Shown here in pieces: positions 18,087-27,063 of a DNA stretch of 64,000 nt. The position numbers were made by a program, and so were the translations under genes. Each line of letters begins with the position of its first letter. Position 1 is the first letter of the stretch. The DNA is from Nostocoides_A vanveenii (lineage in GTDB: Bacteria > Actinomycetota > Actinomycetes > Actinomycetales > Dermatophilaceae). Under the pieces are notes generated by a model. The model was not told the origin of the DNA and searched no databases. It saw nothing but the letters and a program-made list of their open reading frames with translations. The DNA lies in the NCBI RefSeq assembly GCF_039531165.1, contig NZ_BAAAPN010000051.1, positions 1 through 64,000 on the forward strand, given 5' to 3'.

Positions 18087-19126
18087 GCCCGCACCTCGGT
18101 CACCGGCATCGAGGAATCCGCCGGGAGGGAGAGTTGGGAAGGTTCGCGCCCGCGCATCACGAACTGCGCGCCGAGTGCGGCCACCATTGCGCCGTTGTCG
18201 GTGCACAGCCCGGGACGCGGCACCCGCAACCGGATGCCCGCGGCATCCGCGCGCTCCTGGGCCAGGGCGCGCAGGCGGGAGTTCGCCGCCACGCCGCCGC
18301 CGATCTGCATGTCCTGGACGCCGTGCTCGACGCAGGCGCGAATCGCCTTGCGGGTCAGGACATCGACGACGGCTTCCTGGAAGGACGCCGCGACCTCGGC
18401 GACGGGGACGGTGCGTCCGGCGCGGCGTTCGGTCTCGACCCAGCGGGCGACCGCGGTCTTGAGGCCGGAGAAGGAGAAGTCGAAGCGGTGCCTTTCGAGA
18501 TCGCGCCCGGTCGTCAGACCGCGGGGGAAGTCGATGGTGATCTCACCATCGCGGGCGGCCCGATCGATGTGTGGTCCGCCGGGGAAGGGCAGGCCGAGCA
18601 CGCGGGCGACCTTGTCGAAGGCCTCGCCCGCGGCATCGTCGATTGTCGCCCCGAGCGGTTGCACATCGCCGGTGACGTCGGGGACCAACAACAACGAGGA
18701 GTGCCCACCCGACACGAGCATCGCGAGCACCGGCTCCGGCAGCGGCCCGTGCTCGACGATGTCGACGGCAACATGCGCGGCGAGGTGGTTGACGCCATAG
18801 ATCGGCTTGCCGAGCGCCAGGGCGAGAGCCTTGGCGGAGGCCACCCCGACCATCAGGGCGCCGGCAAGGCCCGGGCCCGCGGTGACGGCGATCGCGTCGA
18901 GGTCGTCGAGGCGGACACCCGCGCCCGCACAGGCCCGCTCGATGGTCGGCACCATCGCTTCGAGGTGGGCCCGGCTGGCAACCTCGGGGACGACTCCACC
19001 GAATCGGGCGTGCTCATCGACACTGCTCGCGATGGCGTCGACGAGGAGAGTCTCACCCCGGACGATGCCGACGCCGGTCTCGTCGCAGGAGGTCTCGATG
19101 CCGAGCACCAGTGGTTCGTCGCTCAT
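18083..19126 (-). CDS. tsaD: tRNA t6A threonylcarbamoyltransferase TsaD
   Basis: Catalytic subunit that, with TsaB and TsaE, transfers threonylcarbamoyl to A37 of ANN-decoding tRNAs. The 347-residue protein shows the ASKHA N-terminus LGIETSCDETGVGIV, GGVVPEVASRAHLEAMVP, the metal-binding H-x-x-x-H within VNHLAAHVAVD (about residue 113), LVSGGHSSLLLV and GGGVAANSRLR. Its start overlaps the rimI stop by 4 bases and its own stop overlaps the lipoprotein GTG. The tsaE, tsaB and tsaD genes are all present in this operon, so the t6A transfer complex is complete apart from TsaC. Confidence 0.97.
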   Translation of the reverse strand: MSDEPLVLGIETSCDETGVGIVRGETLLVDAIASSVDEHARFGGVVPEVASRAHLEAMVPTIERACAGAGVRLDDLDAIAVTAGPGLAGALMVGVASAKALALALGKPIYGVNHLAAHVAVDIVEHGPLPEPVLAMLVSGGHSSLLLVPDVTGDVQPLGATIDDAAGEAFDKVARVLGLPFPGGPHIDRAARDGEITIDFPRGLTTGRDLERHRFDFSFSGLKTAVARWVETERRAGRTVPVAEVAASFQEAVVDVLTRKAIRACVEHGVQDMQIGGGVAANSRLRALAQERADAAGIRLRVPRPGLCTDNGAMVAALGAQFVMRGREPSQLSLPADSSMPVTEVRA

Positions 19127-19623
19127 CGGTCCTCCTTGTCCGTGGTCACCGAATCACTTTGGGGGAAAAGGAGTTTGCGCATCACCAAGGCATCGACGTC
19201 GCCGGGCTGGTAGTAGCGCCGACGGGTCTGGATCGTCTCGAAGCCGGCGCCGCGATAGAGCCCGATGGCGGCGATGTTGTCGGCTCGGACCTCCAGGAGG
19301 ACAGCGTCGGCGCCCTCGCGGACGGCCCGGCCGATCAACTCCCCCAACAGGATGCGCCCGATGCCCCGGCCACCGACCCTGGGCGAGACGCCGATGGTCA
19401 TGACGTCCGCGGTGTCACCACCGTGATCGATCCCCGCATAGCCGACCACCGAATCAGCCACGCGCGCAACGACATACTCCCGCCGAGGGCGTGCGGCGAG
19501 TTCGGCCCACCAGGTCGCGAGCGACCACCCGTCAGCCGGGAAGAGCAGGCGTTCGAGTGCGTCGACGTCGTCGAGGTCGGTCCAGGACATCGGCCGCACG
19601 TCCACAGCGGCCTCGGCGATCAC
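19123..19623 (-). CDS. rimI: RimI-type N-acetyltransferase
   Basis: A 166-residue GNAT enzyme of the RimI family, which acetylates protein N-termini (ribosomal protein S18 in E. coli). Features are the opening VRPMSWTDLDDVDALERLLFP, the acetyl-CoA loop RVGGRGIGRILLGELI and LEVRADNIAAIGLYRGAGFETIQTRRRYY. It sits between tsaB and tsaD, the usual actinobacterial position. The first codon is GTG overlapping the tsaB TGA; an internal ATG at codon 12 is a possible alternative start. Confidence 0.93.
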   Translation of the reverse strand: MIAEAAVDVRPMSWTDLDDVDALERLLFPADGWSLATWWAELAARPRREYVVARVADSVVGYAGIDHGGDTADVMTIGVSPRVGGRGIGRILLGELIGRAVREGADAVLLEVRADNIAAIGLYRGAGFETIQTRRRYYQPGDVDALVMRKLLFPQSDSVTTDKEDR

Positions 19624-20309
19624 GACGTGCCGCCATCGGCGAGTGCGGACTTCGGAGTGCCCGGCTCGTGCGCGTCGGGGCGGCGCAGATAGAGCGGAGT
19701 GGGCGGGATCGGGTCGCCCGCCAGCAGGTGACGGATCGCCACCGCACCCAGGGTCGCCGCCGAGACGTCAAGCGGGAGAGCGGCATTCGGGAGCAGCTCG
19801 GGGTAGAGAACTGCGCCTCGCCCGATGGCCGGCAGCGCGCGGACCTCGGCTGGCAGTTCCGCGGGCCGGCCGACGGACGGCTCGCTGCGACGGACGGCGA
19901 AGCCGGCGGACACGGCATACCGGGCCCAGTAGACCTCCGTGCGCCGCGCGTCCGTGGCAACGACGACATCGGCGGGCTCGGGGTGGGCATCGGCATACGC
20001 CTGGGCGAGCGCATCGAGCGAGCAGACGCCGTGCACGGGGATGCCCAGGGCATAGCCCACGGTCACCGCGGTCACGATGCCCACGCGCAGGCCAGTGAAC
20101 GGCCCGGGGCCGATGCCGACGGCGATGTGCGTCAGGTCGCGCGCCTCGATCCGACTGCGCTGCAGGACATCGGCGACGGCGGGCGCCAAGGCTTCGGTAT
20201 GCCGGCGTGCGTCGATCACGGCCACTTCGGCGAGGGTCGTGCTCTGGTCGCACACGGCGGCGGTGATCGCGGACGTCGCGGTGTCGATGGCAAGGAGGCG
20301 CACGATCAC
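19620..20309 (-). CDS. tsaB: t6A biosynthesis scaffold protein TsaB
   Basis: Non-catalytic paralogue and partner of TsaD, required for t6A formation. The 229-residue protein starts VRLLAIDTATSAITAAV and has the conserved GIGPGPFTGLRVGIVTA (about residues 69-85), with HGVCSLDALA after it; the rest diverges as usual. The GTG start overlaps the tsaE stop (GTGA). The C-terminal region runs to PDAHEPGTPKS, normal for the family. Confidence 0.95.
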   Translation of the reverse strand: MIVRLLAIDTATSAITAAVCDQSTTLAEVAVIDARRHTEALAPAVADVLQRSRIEARDLTHIAVGIGPGPFTGLRVGIVTAVTVGYALGIPVHGVCSLDALAQAYADAHPEPADVVVATDARRTEVYWARYAVSAGFAVRRSEPSVGRPAELPAEVRALPAIGRGAVLYPELLPNAALPLDVSAATLGAVAIRHLLAGDPIPPTPLYLRRPDAHEPGTPKSALADGGTS

Positions 20310-20818
20310 CCGCCGATCTCATCGCCGGCGCAGTCCGCGACCAGCGCCGTGAGCGCCTGCCGCAGGGCTGGCGACGTCCAGCGGTCCCCGACGCTCCTCA
20401 GCCTCAGGGTGCGGACCTCGGTGTCCGGGTCGGCGCTCAGGTGGAGCGCGAGGTGGCTGTCGGCGAGGTCCTCGGCCAGGCCCTCCCCCCACTCCACGAC
20501 CGTCACGCAATCGGCGATGTCGGCGTCGAGGTCGAGATCGTCGAGTTCCACGGTGGAGCCGAGGCGATAGGCATCGACGTGGACGAGCGCGGGTCCCTCG
20601 CCGAGTGCCGGGTGGAGACGCGCGATGACGAAGGTCGGTGAGGTCACCGCGCCCCGGACGTTCAGGCCCGCGCCGATGCCCTGAGTGAGGGTGGTCTTGC
20701 CGGCCCCGAGATCGCCGGTGAGGATGATCAGGTCGCCAGCGCGCAGGAGCACCGCGAGGGCCCGGCCGAGGCCGGTGACGTCCTCGGGGCGGGGCAGGGT
20801 GACGGTGCCGGTGGTCAT
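20306..20818 (-). CDS. tsaE: t6A biosynthesis ATPase TsaE
   Basis: Small P-loop ATPase that drives the TsaBD complex. The Walker A motif is LTGDLGAGKTTLTQGIG at about residues 34-50, followed by VTSPTFVIARLH and VHVDAYRL, all family landmarks, and VVEWGEGLA. Length is 170 residues. The ATG at 20818 overlaps the TGA of the alpha/beta-hydrolase gene; a much longer upstream frame is spurious. Confidence 0.95.
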   Translation of the reverse strand: MTTGTVTLPRPEDVTGLGRALAVLLRAGDLIILTGDLGAGKTTLTQGIGAGLNVRGAVTSPTFVIARLHPALGEGPALVHVDAYRLGSTVELDDLDLDADIADCVTVVEWGEGLAEDLADSHLALHLSADPDTEVRTLRLRSVGDRWTSPALRQALTALVADCAGDEIGG

Positions 20819-22002
20819 CGCGCCGCTGCCCTGGCCCGGGACGCACGGGGGGTCCTGCTGCCGCGAGCCTTGGCCACCGCACGGCGCCGAGCGATATCGG
20901 TGACCTTGCGTTTGCGTTGACCCGTGACGGCCGGATGGTCGACCAGCGCCCGATCGATCAGCGCGAGCAGGTTGGCGTTGACGAGTGCCGGGTGCTCGAG
21001 CATGACCAGGTGACCGGCATCGGTGATGACGACGTGCTCGCATCCCGGGAGCGCGTCGACGATCGCCTGACTGTGCTCGGGCGGGGTGAGCCGGTCCTCC
21101 TCCCCATTGATCACCAGGGTGTCGATGCCGGCGAAGGCGGCCAGGGCGGCCTGCTTGTCGTGGCTCTCCAGCGTCGGCAGGAAGGCGGCAACGACGGTGA
21201 GGTCGGTGCCGAGCAGCATGTCCGCGGCATACCGGACAGTCTCCTGCGAGACCGGCGAGCCGAAGGAGAAGCGATCGACAAGCGCCGACTCGAGGTCTCG
21301 GCCGAGGATCCGGGCACGCCGCCAAACTCCCTGCCGGGCAGCAATATTCGCGAGCACACCGGGACCGTTGCGAAGGACGGCAGCACCGAGATGCCGGCCG
21401 AAACCGGTGGTGATCAGCCCGTCGCCGCCGGCCGTCGTGGCCAGGAAAGCCGCCGCGATCACGCGCTCGTGGATCACCATCGGGTGCTGATCGGCCAGCG
21501 CCATCACGGTCATCCCGCCCATCGAATGTCCCACGAGCATGAGCGGGGAGGTCGGGGTGGTGGCGGCGATGACGGCGTGCAGGTCTCGGCCGAGTTGATC
21601 GATGGTGTCGTTCGCGATGTCCCCGTGGGCGGACTGTCCGTGCCCGCGCTGGTCGTAACACACCACGCGGTAGCCGGCCTCGACCAGGGCACGGCGTTGG
21701 TGGATCCAGCAGCCCAGGGCCAGACAGTAGCCGTGGGCGAAGACCACCGTCGGCCCGGTCTCGCTGCCCACCGGCTCGTCGACCTCGACGTGCAGGCTCA
21801 GCCCGTCATCCGTAGTCACGGCGAGGATCGCGTCGGGGATCCAGTCAAAGGGGTGCGCGGCGCCGACCTCGGCGCCGTCGATCCCGTCGAGGCGCTGGCG
21901 CTGCAACGTGGCGCGGCGAGCCATCGCCCCGCCCGCGCTGACCGCCCCGGCCGCAACAGCGAGCCCTAGGCCCGCGGCTGTCAGGCCGCGGCTTCGGCTC
22001 AT
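20815..22002 (-). CDS. Alpha/beta hydrolase, membrane-anchored
   Basis: A 395-residue alpha/beta-fold hydrolase, found between alr and tsaE in many actinobacteria. An N-terminal hydrophobic segment (GLTAAGLGLAVAAGAVSAGGA) suggests membrane anchoring. The fold is shown by VVFAHGYCLALGCW (oxyanion region) and the nucleophile elbow GHSMGG at about residues 155-160. The acid is in NGEEDRLTP and the catalytic His in DAGHLVMLEHP. The C-terminus is very basic (repeated Arg/Lys/Ala). The ATG overlaps the alr stop. Substrate unknown; lipid or ester hydrolysis is the family expectation. Confidence 0.87.
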   Translation of the reverse strand: MSRSRGLTAAGLGLAVAAGAVSAGGAMARRATLQRQRLDGIDGAEVGAAHPFDWIPDAILAVTTDDGLSLHVEVDEPVGSETGPTVVFAHGYCLALGCWIHQRRALVEAGYRVVCYDQRGHGQSAHGDIANDTIDQLGRDLHAVIAATTPTSPLMLVGHSMGGMTVMALADQHPMVIHERVIAAAFLATTAGGDGLITTGFGRHLGAAVLRNGPGVLANIAARQGVWRRARILGRDLESALVDRFSFGSPVSQETVRYAADMLLGTDLTVVAAFLPTLESHDKQAALAAFAGIDTLVINGEEDRLTPPEHSQAIVDALPGCEHVVITDAGHLVMLEHPALVNANLLALIDRALVDHPAVTGQRKRKVTDIARRRAVAKARGSRTPRASRARAAAR

Positions 22003-23177
22003 CGGCCCTCTCCGACATAGACACGAGGCAGCCGCGAGCTGACACGGGTGACGATCTCGTAGCTGATCGTGCCGGTGGCCGTGGCCCAATCCTGCGCCGT
22101 GGGCTCGCCGTCCTCGCCACGGCCGAAGAGCACGACCGGGTCGCCCGGTGCCACGTCGGCGTCGGGACCGAGGTCGAGAACGACCTGGTCCATGCAGACG
22201 CGGCCGGCGATCGTCTGCCGCACACCGCGGTGCAGCATCGGTCCGGCATTGGAGGCGTTGCGCGGCAGGCCGTCGGCATAGCCGAGCGGGACCAGCGCGA
22301 GCCGGGTCGCCCGGTCGGTGACGTAGGTATGGCCGTAGCTGACGCCCTGGCCGGCGGGCACGTCCTTGACGAGCGCGACATGCGAGATCAGGCGCATCGC
22401 CTCCCGCAGCCCGTAGTCGGCGGGCGTGCCGAGGTCGGGGATCGGCGAGAGCCCGTAGACCGCCAGACCGGGGCGGACCATGTCATAGGCGGCCGACGGA
22501 TTGGTCAGTGTGGCAGCGGAATTCGCCAGGTGACGCACCTGCGGACGGATGCCGGTGCGCTCGAGTTCGGCGACGGCGGCTTCGAAGGTCTGCTGCTGGG
22601 AGCGGACGGTCGGGTGGTCGGGAGCATCGGCATACGCGAAGTGGGAGAAGACGCCGACGACCGCCACGGCGCCCTCGGCCGCGGCGCGGGCGGTGGCGGC
22701 GACAAGGGCGGTCCAGTCGCTGCCATACGCCCCATTGCGCGCGAGCCCGGTGTCGACCTTGAGGTGGATGCGCGCGGTCTTGCCCTGCCGGGTGGTGGCC
22801 CGGAGCAGCTCGTCGAGCGCGGCGACCGAGGAGATGCCGAGGTCGATGTCGGCCAGCACGGCCGAGCCGAGGTCGGCGCCGGGGACATAGAGCCACGTGA
22901 GCATCGGGGCGGTGGCGCCCGCGGCGCGGACGGCGACAGCCTCGGAGAGCTGCGCAACGCCGAGCCAGTCCGCCCCGCCGGCGAGGGCGGCCCGCGCGGA
23001 CGGGACGGCACCGTGCCCGTAGCCGTCGGCCTTGACCACGGCCATCAGGGCCGCGTCGCCGGCACGCTCCTTCAAGGAGGCGACATTGGCCCGGATGGCA
23101 CCGAGGTCGATCTCGGCGTAGCCGGACGCACCCGGCAGCGGGTCGGGTGCGGATTCGGGGTCTGAGGAGAGAGCCAT
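21999..23177 (-). CDS. alr: Alanine racemase
   Basis: PLP enzyme interconverting L- and D-alanine for peptidoglycan. The 392-residue protein has the PLP lysine in MAVVKADGYGHGAV (about residue 48) and HLKVDTGLARNG. RPGLAVYGLSP and the catalytic tyrosine region GVSYGHTYVT follow, with GRVCMDQVVLDLG near the end. It is the first gene of the alr - hydrolase - tsaE - tsaB - rimI - tsaD - GH3 lipoprotein operon. The start at 23177 (MALSSDPES) is preferred to an in-frame codon 36 bases upstream. Confidence 0.97.
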   Translation of the reverse strand: MALSSDPESAPDPLPGASGYAEIDLGAIRANVASLKERAGDAALMAVVKADGYGHGAVPSARAALAGGADWLGVAQLSEAVAVRAAGATAPMLTWLYVPGADLGSAVLADIDLGISSVAALDELLRATTRQGKTARIHLKVDTGLARNGAYGSDWTALVAATARAAAEGAVAVVGVFSHFAYADAPDHPTVRSQQQTFEAAVAELERTGIRPQVRHLANSAATLTNPSAAYDMVRPGLAVYGLSPIPDLGTPADYGLREAMRLISHVALVKDVPAGQGVSYGHTYVTDRATRLALVPLGYADGLPRNASNAGPMLHRGVRQTIAGRVCMDQVVLDLGPDADVAPGDPVVLFGRGEDGEPTAQDWATATGTISYEIVTRVSSRLPRVYVGEGR

Positions 23178-23249
23178 AAGGCGACCCAGTCTAGTTTCCC
23201 GGGGCACTCCCAAGGACGAGTCCGGGCGCGGTGCGGGGCAGAATGGCCG

Positions 23250-23532
23250 GTGGACGCGACCACTCGGGAGTTCGTCAAGGGCCTGCTGGGGGCGGCGGTG
23301 GCCAATGCGCGGTCGTCGACGGGCGGTGATATCTCCGACACCGTGCTGGCGACGCTCGCCGACGGCCGCCCTGTGGTGGTCAAAAGCGTGCCCGGAGCGG
23401 GGTCAGCCGCTCGCGCCGGGGTGGCGCGAGCGCCTGCCGATTCACCAACTCTTCCCGCTGCTCGTGCACACCGTGATGTTCGGCGGCTCCTATGGCCGGC
23501 CGGCCGCGGCGGGGGTCGCTGGGCTCGCGTGA
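23250..23532 (+). pseudogene. Fructosamine-3-kinase remnant (internal deletion)
   Basis: Two ends of a fructosamine/ketosamine kinase are visible but the middle is gone. The N-terminal part, in the frame starting GTG 23250, reads GGDISDTVLATLADGRPVVVKSVP, the beta-strand region with the ATP-contacting Lys. The C-terminal part, in a different frame before the TGA at 23530-23532, reads GWRERLPIHQLFPLLVH and FGGSYG, the family C-terminus. The join is near 23395-23405. About 200 residues, including the catalytic loop, are missing. I infer a deletion that also shifted the frame; the gene cannot be functional. Confidence 0.8.
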
Positions 23533-23535
23533 GCG

Positions 23536-24228
23536 TCAGTCGTGGCGGACGAGGTCCGTGGCGCGCAGGTTGCGCTCGACGGCCAGGGTCATCCGGACGG
23601 CCATGGCACGGGCGGTCGCGGCCTTGGTGGAGCGACCGGTGACGGCGACGATCATGTCGCCGACGCGGACGGCGCCGGTCACGGCGTACTTCGTGCCGAC
23701 CTTGCCGGAGGTGGAGAGCCAGTAGCGCTGCGGGTTCTTGCCCGTCCAGGTCAGCCGGGTCTGCGGGTTATACCAGTTGCACTTGAGCTTGTCGGCAACG
23801 AAGCGGTTGAAGGCCTGTTTGCCATCGGACCAGCCCGAGATGTTGATGTCGGCGTCGTTCTTGTAGAGCGACTCGGCGTCGGTGGTGTAGTCCTCGACGA
23901 ACATCCAGGTGCGGCCCGCGATGGTCTCCATGCCGGTCCGACCGGGCTCCTGGCACCAATGCTCGCCGGTGGGCGCGATCCACGGGTAGTTGCCGAAGTC
24001 GGCGAAGAGCGTGACATTCCCGGCCAGCTGCTTGCCCTTCGGCGCGATATCCGGGATGTCCCAGGCAGGTTCGGGCCAATCCGAGGCAGACGCCGATGTC
24101 GGCGCGGAGGTCGACGTACGACCGGCGGTCGTCGGGGCGGCGATACCTGGACTGGCGGCGAGCCCGGTCACCGCGCCGGCGGCCAGAGCGGCGATGACAA
24201 CACGACGGGCAAATGGGTTGTGCGACAT
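23536..24228 (-). CDS. Secreted protein of unknown function
   Basis: A 230-residue exported protein. Signal peptide residues 1 to about 31 (MSHNPFARRVVIAALAAGAV then SPGIAA), then a Thr/Ser/Ala-rich linker. The mature part includes NVTLFADFGNYPWIAPTGEHWCQEPG, YTTDAESLYKNDADINISGW and TGAVRVGDMIVAVTGRSTKAATARAMAVRMTLAVERNL. A related phrase (AVRVGDVIVTGSAV ... AQARTIATGLAEAA) appears in the disrupted gene at 25711-26952. Two Cys may pair. The ATG at 24228 is preceded by AAGGGGAACG. No family recognised. Confidence 0.75.
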   Translation of the reverse strand: MSHNPFARRVVIAALAAGAVTGLAASPGIAAPTTAGRTSTSAPTSASASDWPEPAWDIPDIAPKGKQLAGNVTLFADFGNYPWIAPTGEHWCQEPGRTGMETIAGRTWMFVEDYTTDAESLYKNDADINISGWSDGKQAFNRFVADKLKCNWYNPQTRLTWTGKNPQRYWLSTSGKVGTKYAVTGAVRVGDMIVAVTGRSTKAATARAMAVRMTLAVERNLRATDLVRHD

Positions 24229-24289
24229 GACGTTCCCCTTGCGTTGGTGGGCGGGTTGCGACGGTGCAGCCCTCATCACTCCAGACGCA

Positions 24290-24320
24290 TCGACCCCGGC
24301 AGTGGTTGTGCCGGGATCGA
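24290..24320. terminator. Candidate hairpin terminator after htpX
   Basis: Inverted repeat with 12-base arms containing one mismatch (inner CCCGGCA / TGCCGGG, outer TCGA / TCGA) and a 7-base loop, about 67 bases beyond the htpX stop on the minus strand and upstream of the secreted-protein start. Position suits a terminator for htpX, but there is no T-tract on that strand. Confidence 0.4.
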
Positions 24321-24386
24321 AATCTTCTTGATGCGATCTGCGTGTGACCCACCGCCGAAGGGCTGCGGCCCCGGTCGTCGCGAGGC

Positions 24387-25250
24387 TCAGTGTCGTTGGG
24401 TGCCGGAGGCCATCGCCTCGAGCCGGGCGATGCGCTCGGCCATCGGGGGGTGCGTGGCGAAGAAGCGGGAGACGTCCTGCGCCCGGAAGGGGTTCGCGAT
24501 CATCATGTGCGAGTTGTTGACCAACTGCGGGGTCGGCGCCAGCGGGGCGCGGCGCGTGCCGGTCTCGAGCTTTTGCAGGGCGGACGCGAGCGCGAGGGGG
24601 TCACCGGTCAGCTTCGCGCCGTCCTCGTCCGCGTCATACTCGCGGGTGCGGCTGATCGCCATCTGGATCACCATCGCGGCGAAGGGCGCGAGCAGCGACA
24701 TCCCGATCAGCGCGAGCGGGTTGGGGCGGTCCTCGTCATTGCCGCCGCCGAAAAAGAGCGCCATCTGCGCGACCGAGGTGATCACGCCGGCGAGGGCGCC
24801 CGCGATCGAACCGGTGAGGATGTCGCGGTTGTAGACGTGCATCAACTCGTGGCCGAGGACACCACGCAACTCGCGCTCGTCGAGCAAGCCGAGGATGCCT
24901 TCGGTGCAGCAGACGGCGGCGTGGTTGGGGTTGCGCCCGGTGGCGAAGGCGTTGGGCGCCTGGGTGGGGCTGACATACAGCGCGGGCATGGGTTTGCCTG
25001 CGGCCGTGGAGAGTTCGCGCACGATGCGATACATCGCGGGCGCCTGGGCCTCGCTCACCGGGTAGGCGCGCATGGCGCGGATGGCGAGCTTGTCGGAGTT
25101 CCAGTAGGAGTAGAAGGTGGTCGCCAGGCCGATGAGGGCGAAGATGTAGATGTACCTGCCGTCGCCGATGATCGAGCCCAAGCCGAGAAGCAGGACCCAG
25201 ATGAGGCCGAAGAGCCCGGCGGTCTTCAGCCCGTTGAAGTGGTTGTGCAT
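24387..25250 (-). CDS. htpX: Membrane zinc protease HtpX homologue
   Basis: M48-family membrane metalloprotease involved in quality control of membrane proteins. The 287-residue product has two N-terminal membrane helices (LFGLIWVLLLGLGSIIG and YIYIFALIGLATTFYSYW). ALYVSPTQAPNAFATGRNPNHAAVCCTEGIL follows, then the zinc motif HELMHVYNRD (about residues 141-150). Two more helices and the glutamate ligand in SRTREYDADEDGAKL complete the family pattern. The ATG at 25250 gives MHNHFNGLKT, the standard HtpX start. Its first 25 bases overlap the end of the sigma-factor fragment. Confidence 0.95.
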   Translation of the reverse strand: MHNHFNGLKTAGLFGLIWVLLLGLGSIIGDGRYIYIFALIGLATTFYSYWNSDKLAIRAMRAYPVSEAQAPAMYRIVRELSTAAGKPMPALYVSPTQAPNAFATGRNPNHAAVCCTEGILGLLDERELRGVLGHELMHVYNRDILTGSIAGALAGVITSVAQMALFFGGGNDEDRPNPLALIGMSLLAPFAAMVIQMAISRTREYDADEDGAKLTGDPLALASALQKLETGTRRAPLAPTPQLVNNSHMMIANPFRAQDVSRFFATHPPMAERIARLEAMASGTQRH

Positions 25251-25669
25251 GCCCCGTCCAACGCCGTTTCGGTCACTTTTCGTTCCCGAAACGTACCGCC
25301 TTCCGCACAGGAGCGGAGCGTGACGAGGCCGCGGTGGACGATTGCCCGCACGGCGGCCGGATTGCACCCGAGGGCCTCGGCGATCGCCGAGTCCAGCTGA
25401 TCGGCGACATAGCGCAGCACGAGCACGATGCGCTGGCGTTCGGGCAACTGCGCAAGGGCCCGCACGAGCAGGTCGCGATTGACGACCTGCTCGTGCCCGG
25501 GCCCGCCGACAGTGATCCGGTCGCTGGTGACCAGGTCGTGCGAGACGACATCCCGCGAGCCGCGCTTGCGCTTGCCCGACAGGAAGTGGTTGACCATGAT
25601 CCGGCGGACATAAGCATCGACATTGTCGGCCCGCTGGACACTCGGCCATTTGGCGATCAGGCGCTCCAT
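25226..25669 (-). pseudogene. ECF sigma factor, N-terminally truncated
   Basis: Reads as region 2.2-4 of a SigE-family ECF sigma factor: MERLIAKWPSVQRADNVDAYVRRIMVNHFLSGKRKR (region 2) and then QLPERQRIVLVLRY and AIAEALGCNPAAVRAIVHRGLVTLR (region 4 helix-turn-helix). In the same frame, upstream of the ATG at 25669, the DNA still encodes ALTGQRADAEDLVQDT, the family's region 2.1 end. However, I find no ATG, GTG or TTG in front of it for some 40 codons, because the upstream gene occupies that DNA in another frame. So the normal N-terminus is missing. It could be a fossil, or a short protein starting at 25669. Confidence 0.6.
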
Positions 25670-25710
25670 CGTGTCCTGGACGAGGTCCTCGGCATCGGCT
25701 CGTTGCCCGG

Positions 25711-26952
25711 TCAGCGCGGTGGCAATGCCATCAGCCGCGGGAGCGTCCCGTCGATATACGCCGTGGCCTCGGGCAGCCAGGCGGGTTGGCGACGCCCGAT
25801 CACTTCGGCATCTCGTTGGACCCCGGCCAACGGAGTGCGCTCCTCAACCGGGGCGTTGGTGGGATTGTTGCAACCGAGCGGGCCGAGGGCAGGCGGGGTG
25901 CCGGCGCCGGTCAGGGGTACGCCGGCATATGTCGCTCCCCAGGGCAACTGCGCCTGTGCCGTAAAGACGTCGCCGAAGCTGTCGCTCCCTTCCCGTGCCG
26001 ACTGCGCTGCCGCTGGCTGGGCACCGATCGCGGACGCCGCGTTGGGGGCCTGGTCGCTCGCGCCGAGCACGGCGCCAGTCGCCGGCGGAAAGGCCAAGCC
26101 GGCCAGGCGCTGCGCGGCAGCCTCCGCCAGACCGGTCGCGATGGTCCGCGCCTGCGCGGCGGTGGAATCGACGGCGCTGCCGGTGACGATGACATCGCCG
26201 ACCCGCACGGCAGCCAACGCAAGGTGCCGTATGTCGGTGGGATCGCTCAGCCTCGGCTGACTCCGCTCCTTGATCCAACCCGGCCCCGCCGAGGTCGTCC
26301 AGGCCTGCGCCGGGTCATCCCACCGGGCGCACCACAACCGGTTCGCCGCATAATCGTCGAAGGCCGCCGCGCCAGTGCCCGTCGTGAATCCCGCAGCGGC
26401 CAGCGTGGCACCGCCGGAGGCACCATGACGGAAATCCCCCGTGCGTCCGGCGACCGGGAGCCGTCGCTCCACGCCATCGGTGTCGCCCAGGAAGCACCCC
26501 CCGGTCATACCGTCGAGGTTCGCGTCCGAGCGGTCACCCTGCACATAGGTCTTTGCGCCGGCATTGACTCCGGCCGGCAGGTCGATCGTGGACGGGTCGG
26601 GGAGGTCATAGGCGAAAACACCCGTGGCGTTGATCGATCTCGACAAGTCCTTCGCTGCGCGCGTCGTCGTGGCCGTCGAGCTGGGAGCCGTCGCACCCTG
26701 GTTCGAGGCGGGCGCGGCCGTCGATGGCGCCTGGCGTGCGATCAGGTTGCCTGGCCCGACAACGAAAGCGACCCCCGCCACCGTCAGCACCGCGGCACCC
26801 GCAGCTCCAGCCCGGGCGGCGGTGGCCCGCCGACGCCGAGGCACTCCGCCGGAGATGGCCGCGTCCCGCACACGCGTCAGGCCCGACTCCTCCAACGCCG
26901 TCGGGGTGAAGGCGGAACGCAGGTCCTATGTGGTTTCCGAGTCCGTGGTCAT
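25711..26952 (-). pseudogene. Single-span protein with in-frame amber codon
   Basis: From the ATG at 26952, which has AAAGG about 10 bases upstream, the frame reads eight residues (MTTDSETT) and then TAG at 26926-26928. It then continues open for 395 further codons: DLRSAFTPTALEESGLTRVRDAAI, an Arg-rich stretch, one membrane helix (AGAAGAAVLTVAGVAFVVG), and a large extracytoplasmic part. The layout resembles the membrane partner often encoded beside SigE-like ECF sigma factors. The segment AVRVGDVIVTGSAV resembles part of the secreted protein at 23536-24228. Translation from an internal TTG (26895) would rescue it, but more likely it is a nonsense-mutated gene beside the truncated sigma factor. 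Confidence 0.6.
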
Positions 26953-27063
26953 GCCCGGCATCCTTTCTGCTTCGCGAACGCCCCTCGCGTCCAATCACCC
27001 CCTAGACGCGCCGACTCGGCTTCTTGTGACGGCCTACCCCACCCCATTGGGTGAGGCGGACGG

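Noticed and set aside
25834..26278. Small frames inside the disrupted gene 25711-26952 as separate genes
   Set aside because: They are other-frame shadows without motifs or ribosome binding sites.
27033..27058. Short hairpin after nuoN2 as terminator
   Set aside because: Only about 5 clean base pairs (CACCC/GGGTG) unless a bulge is allowed.
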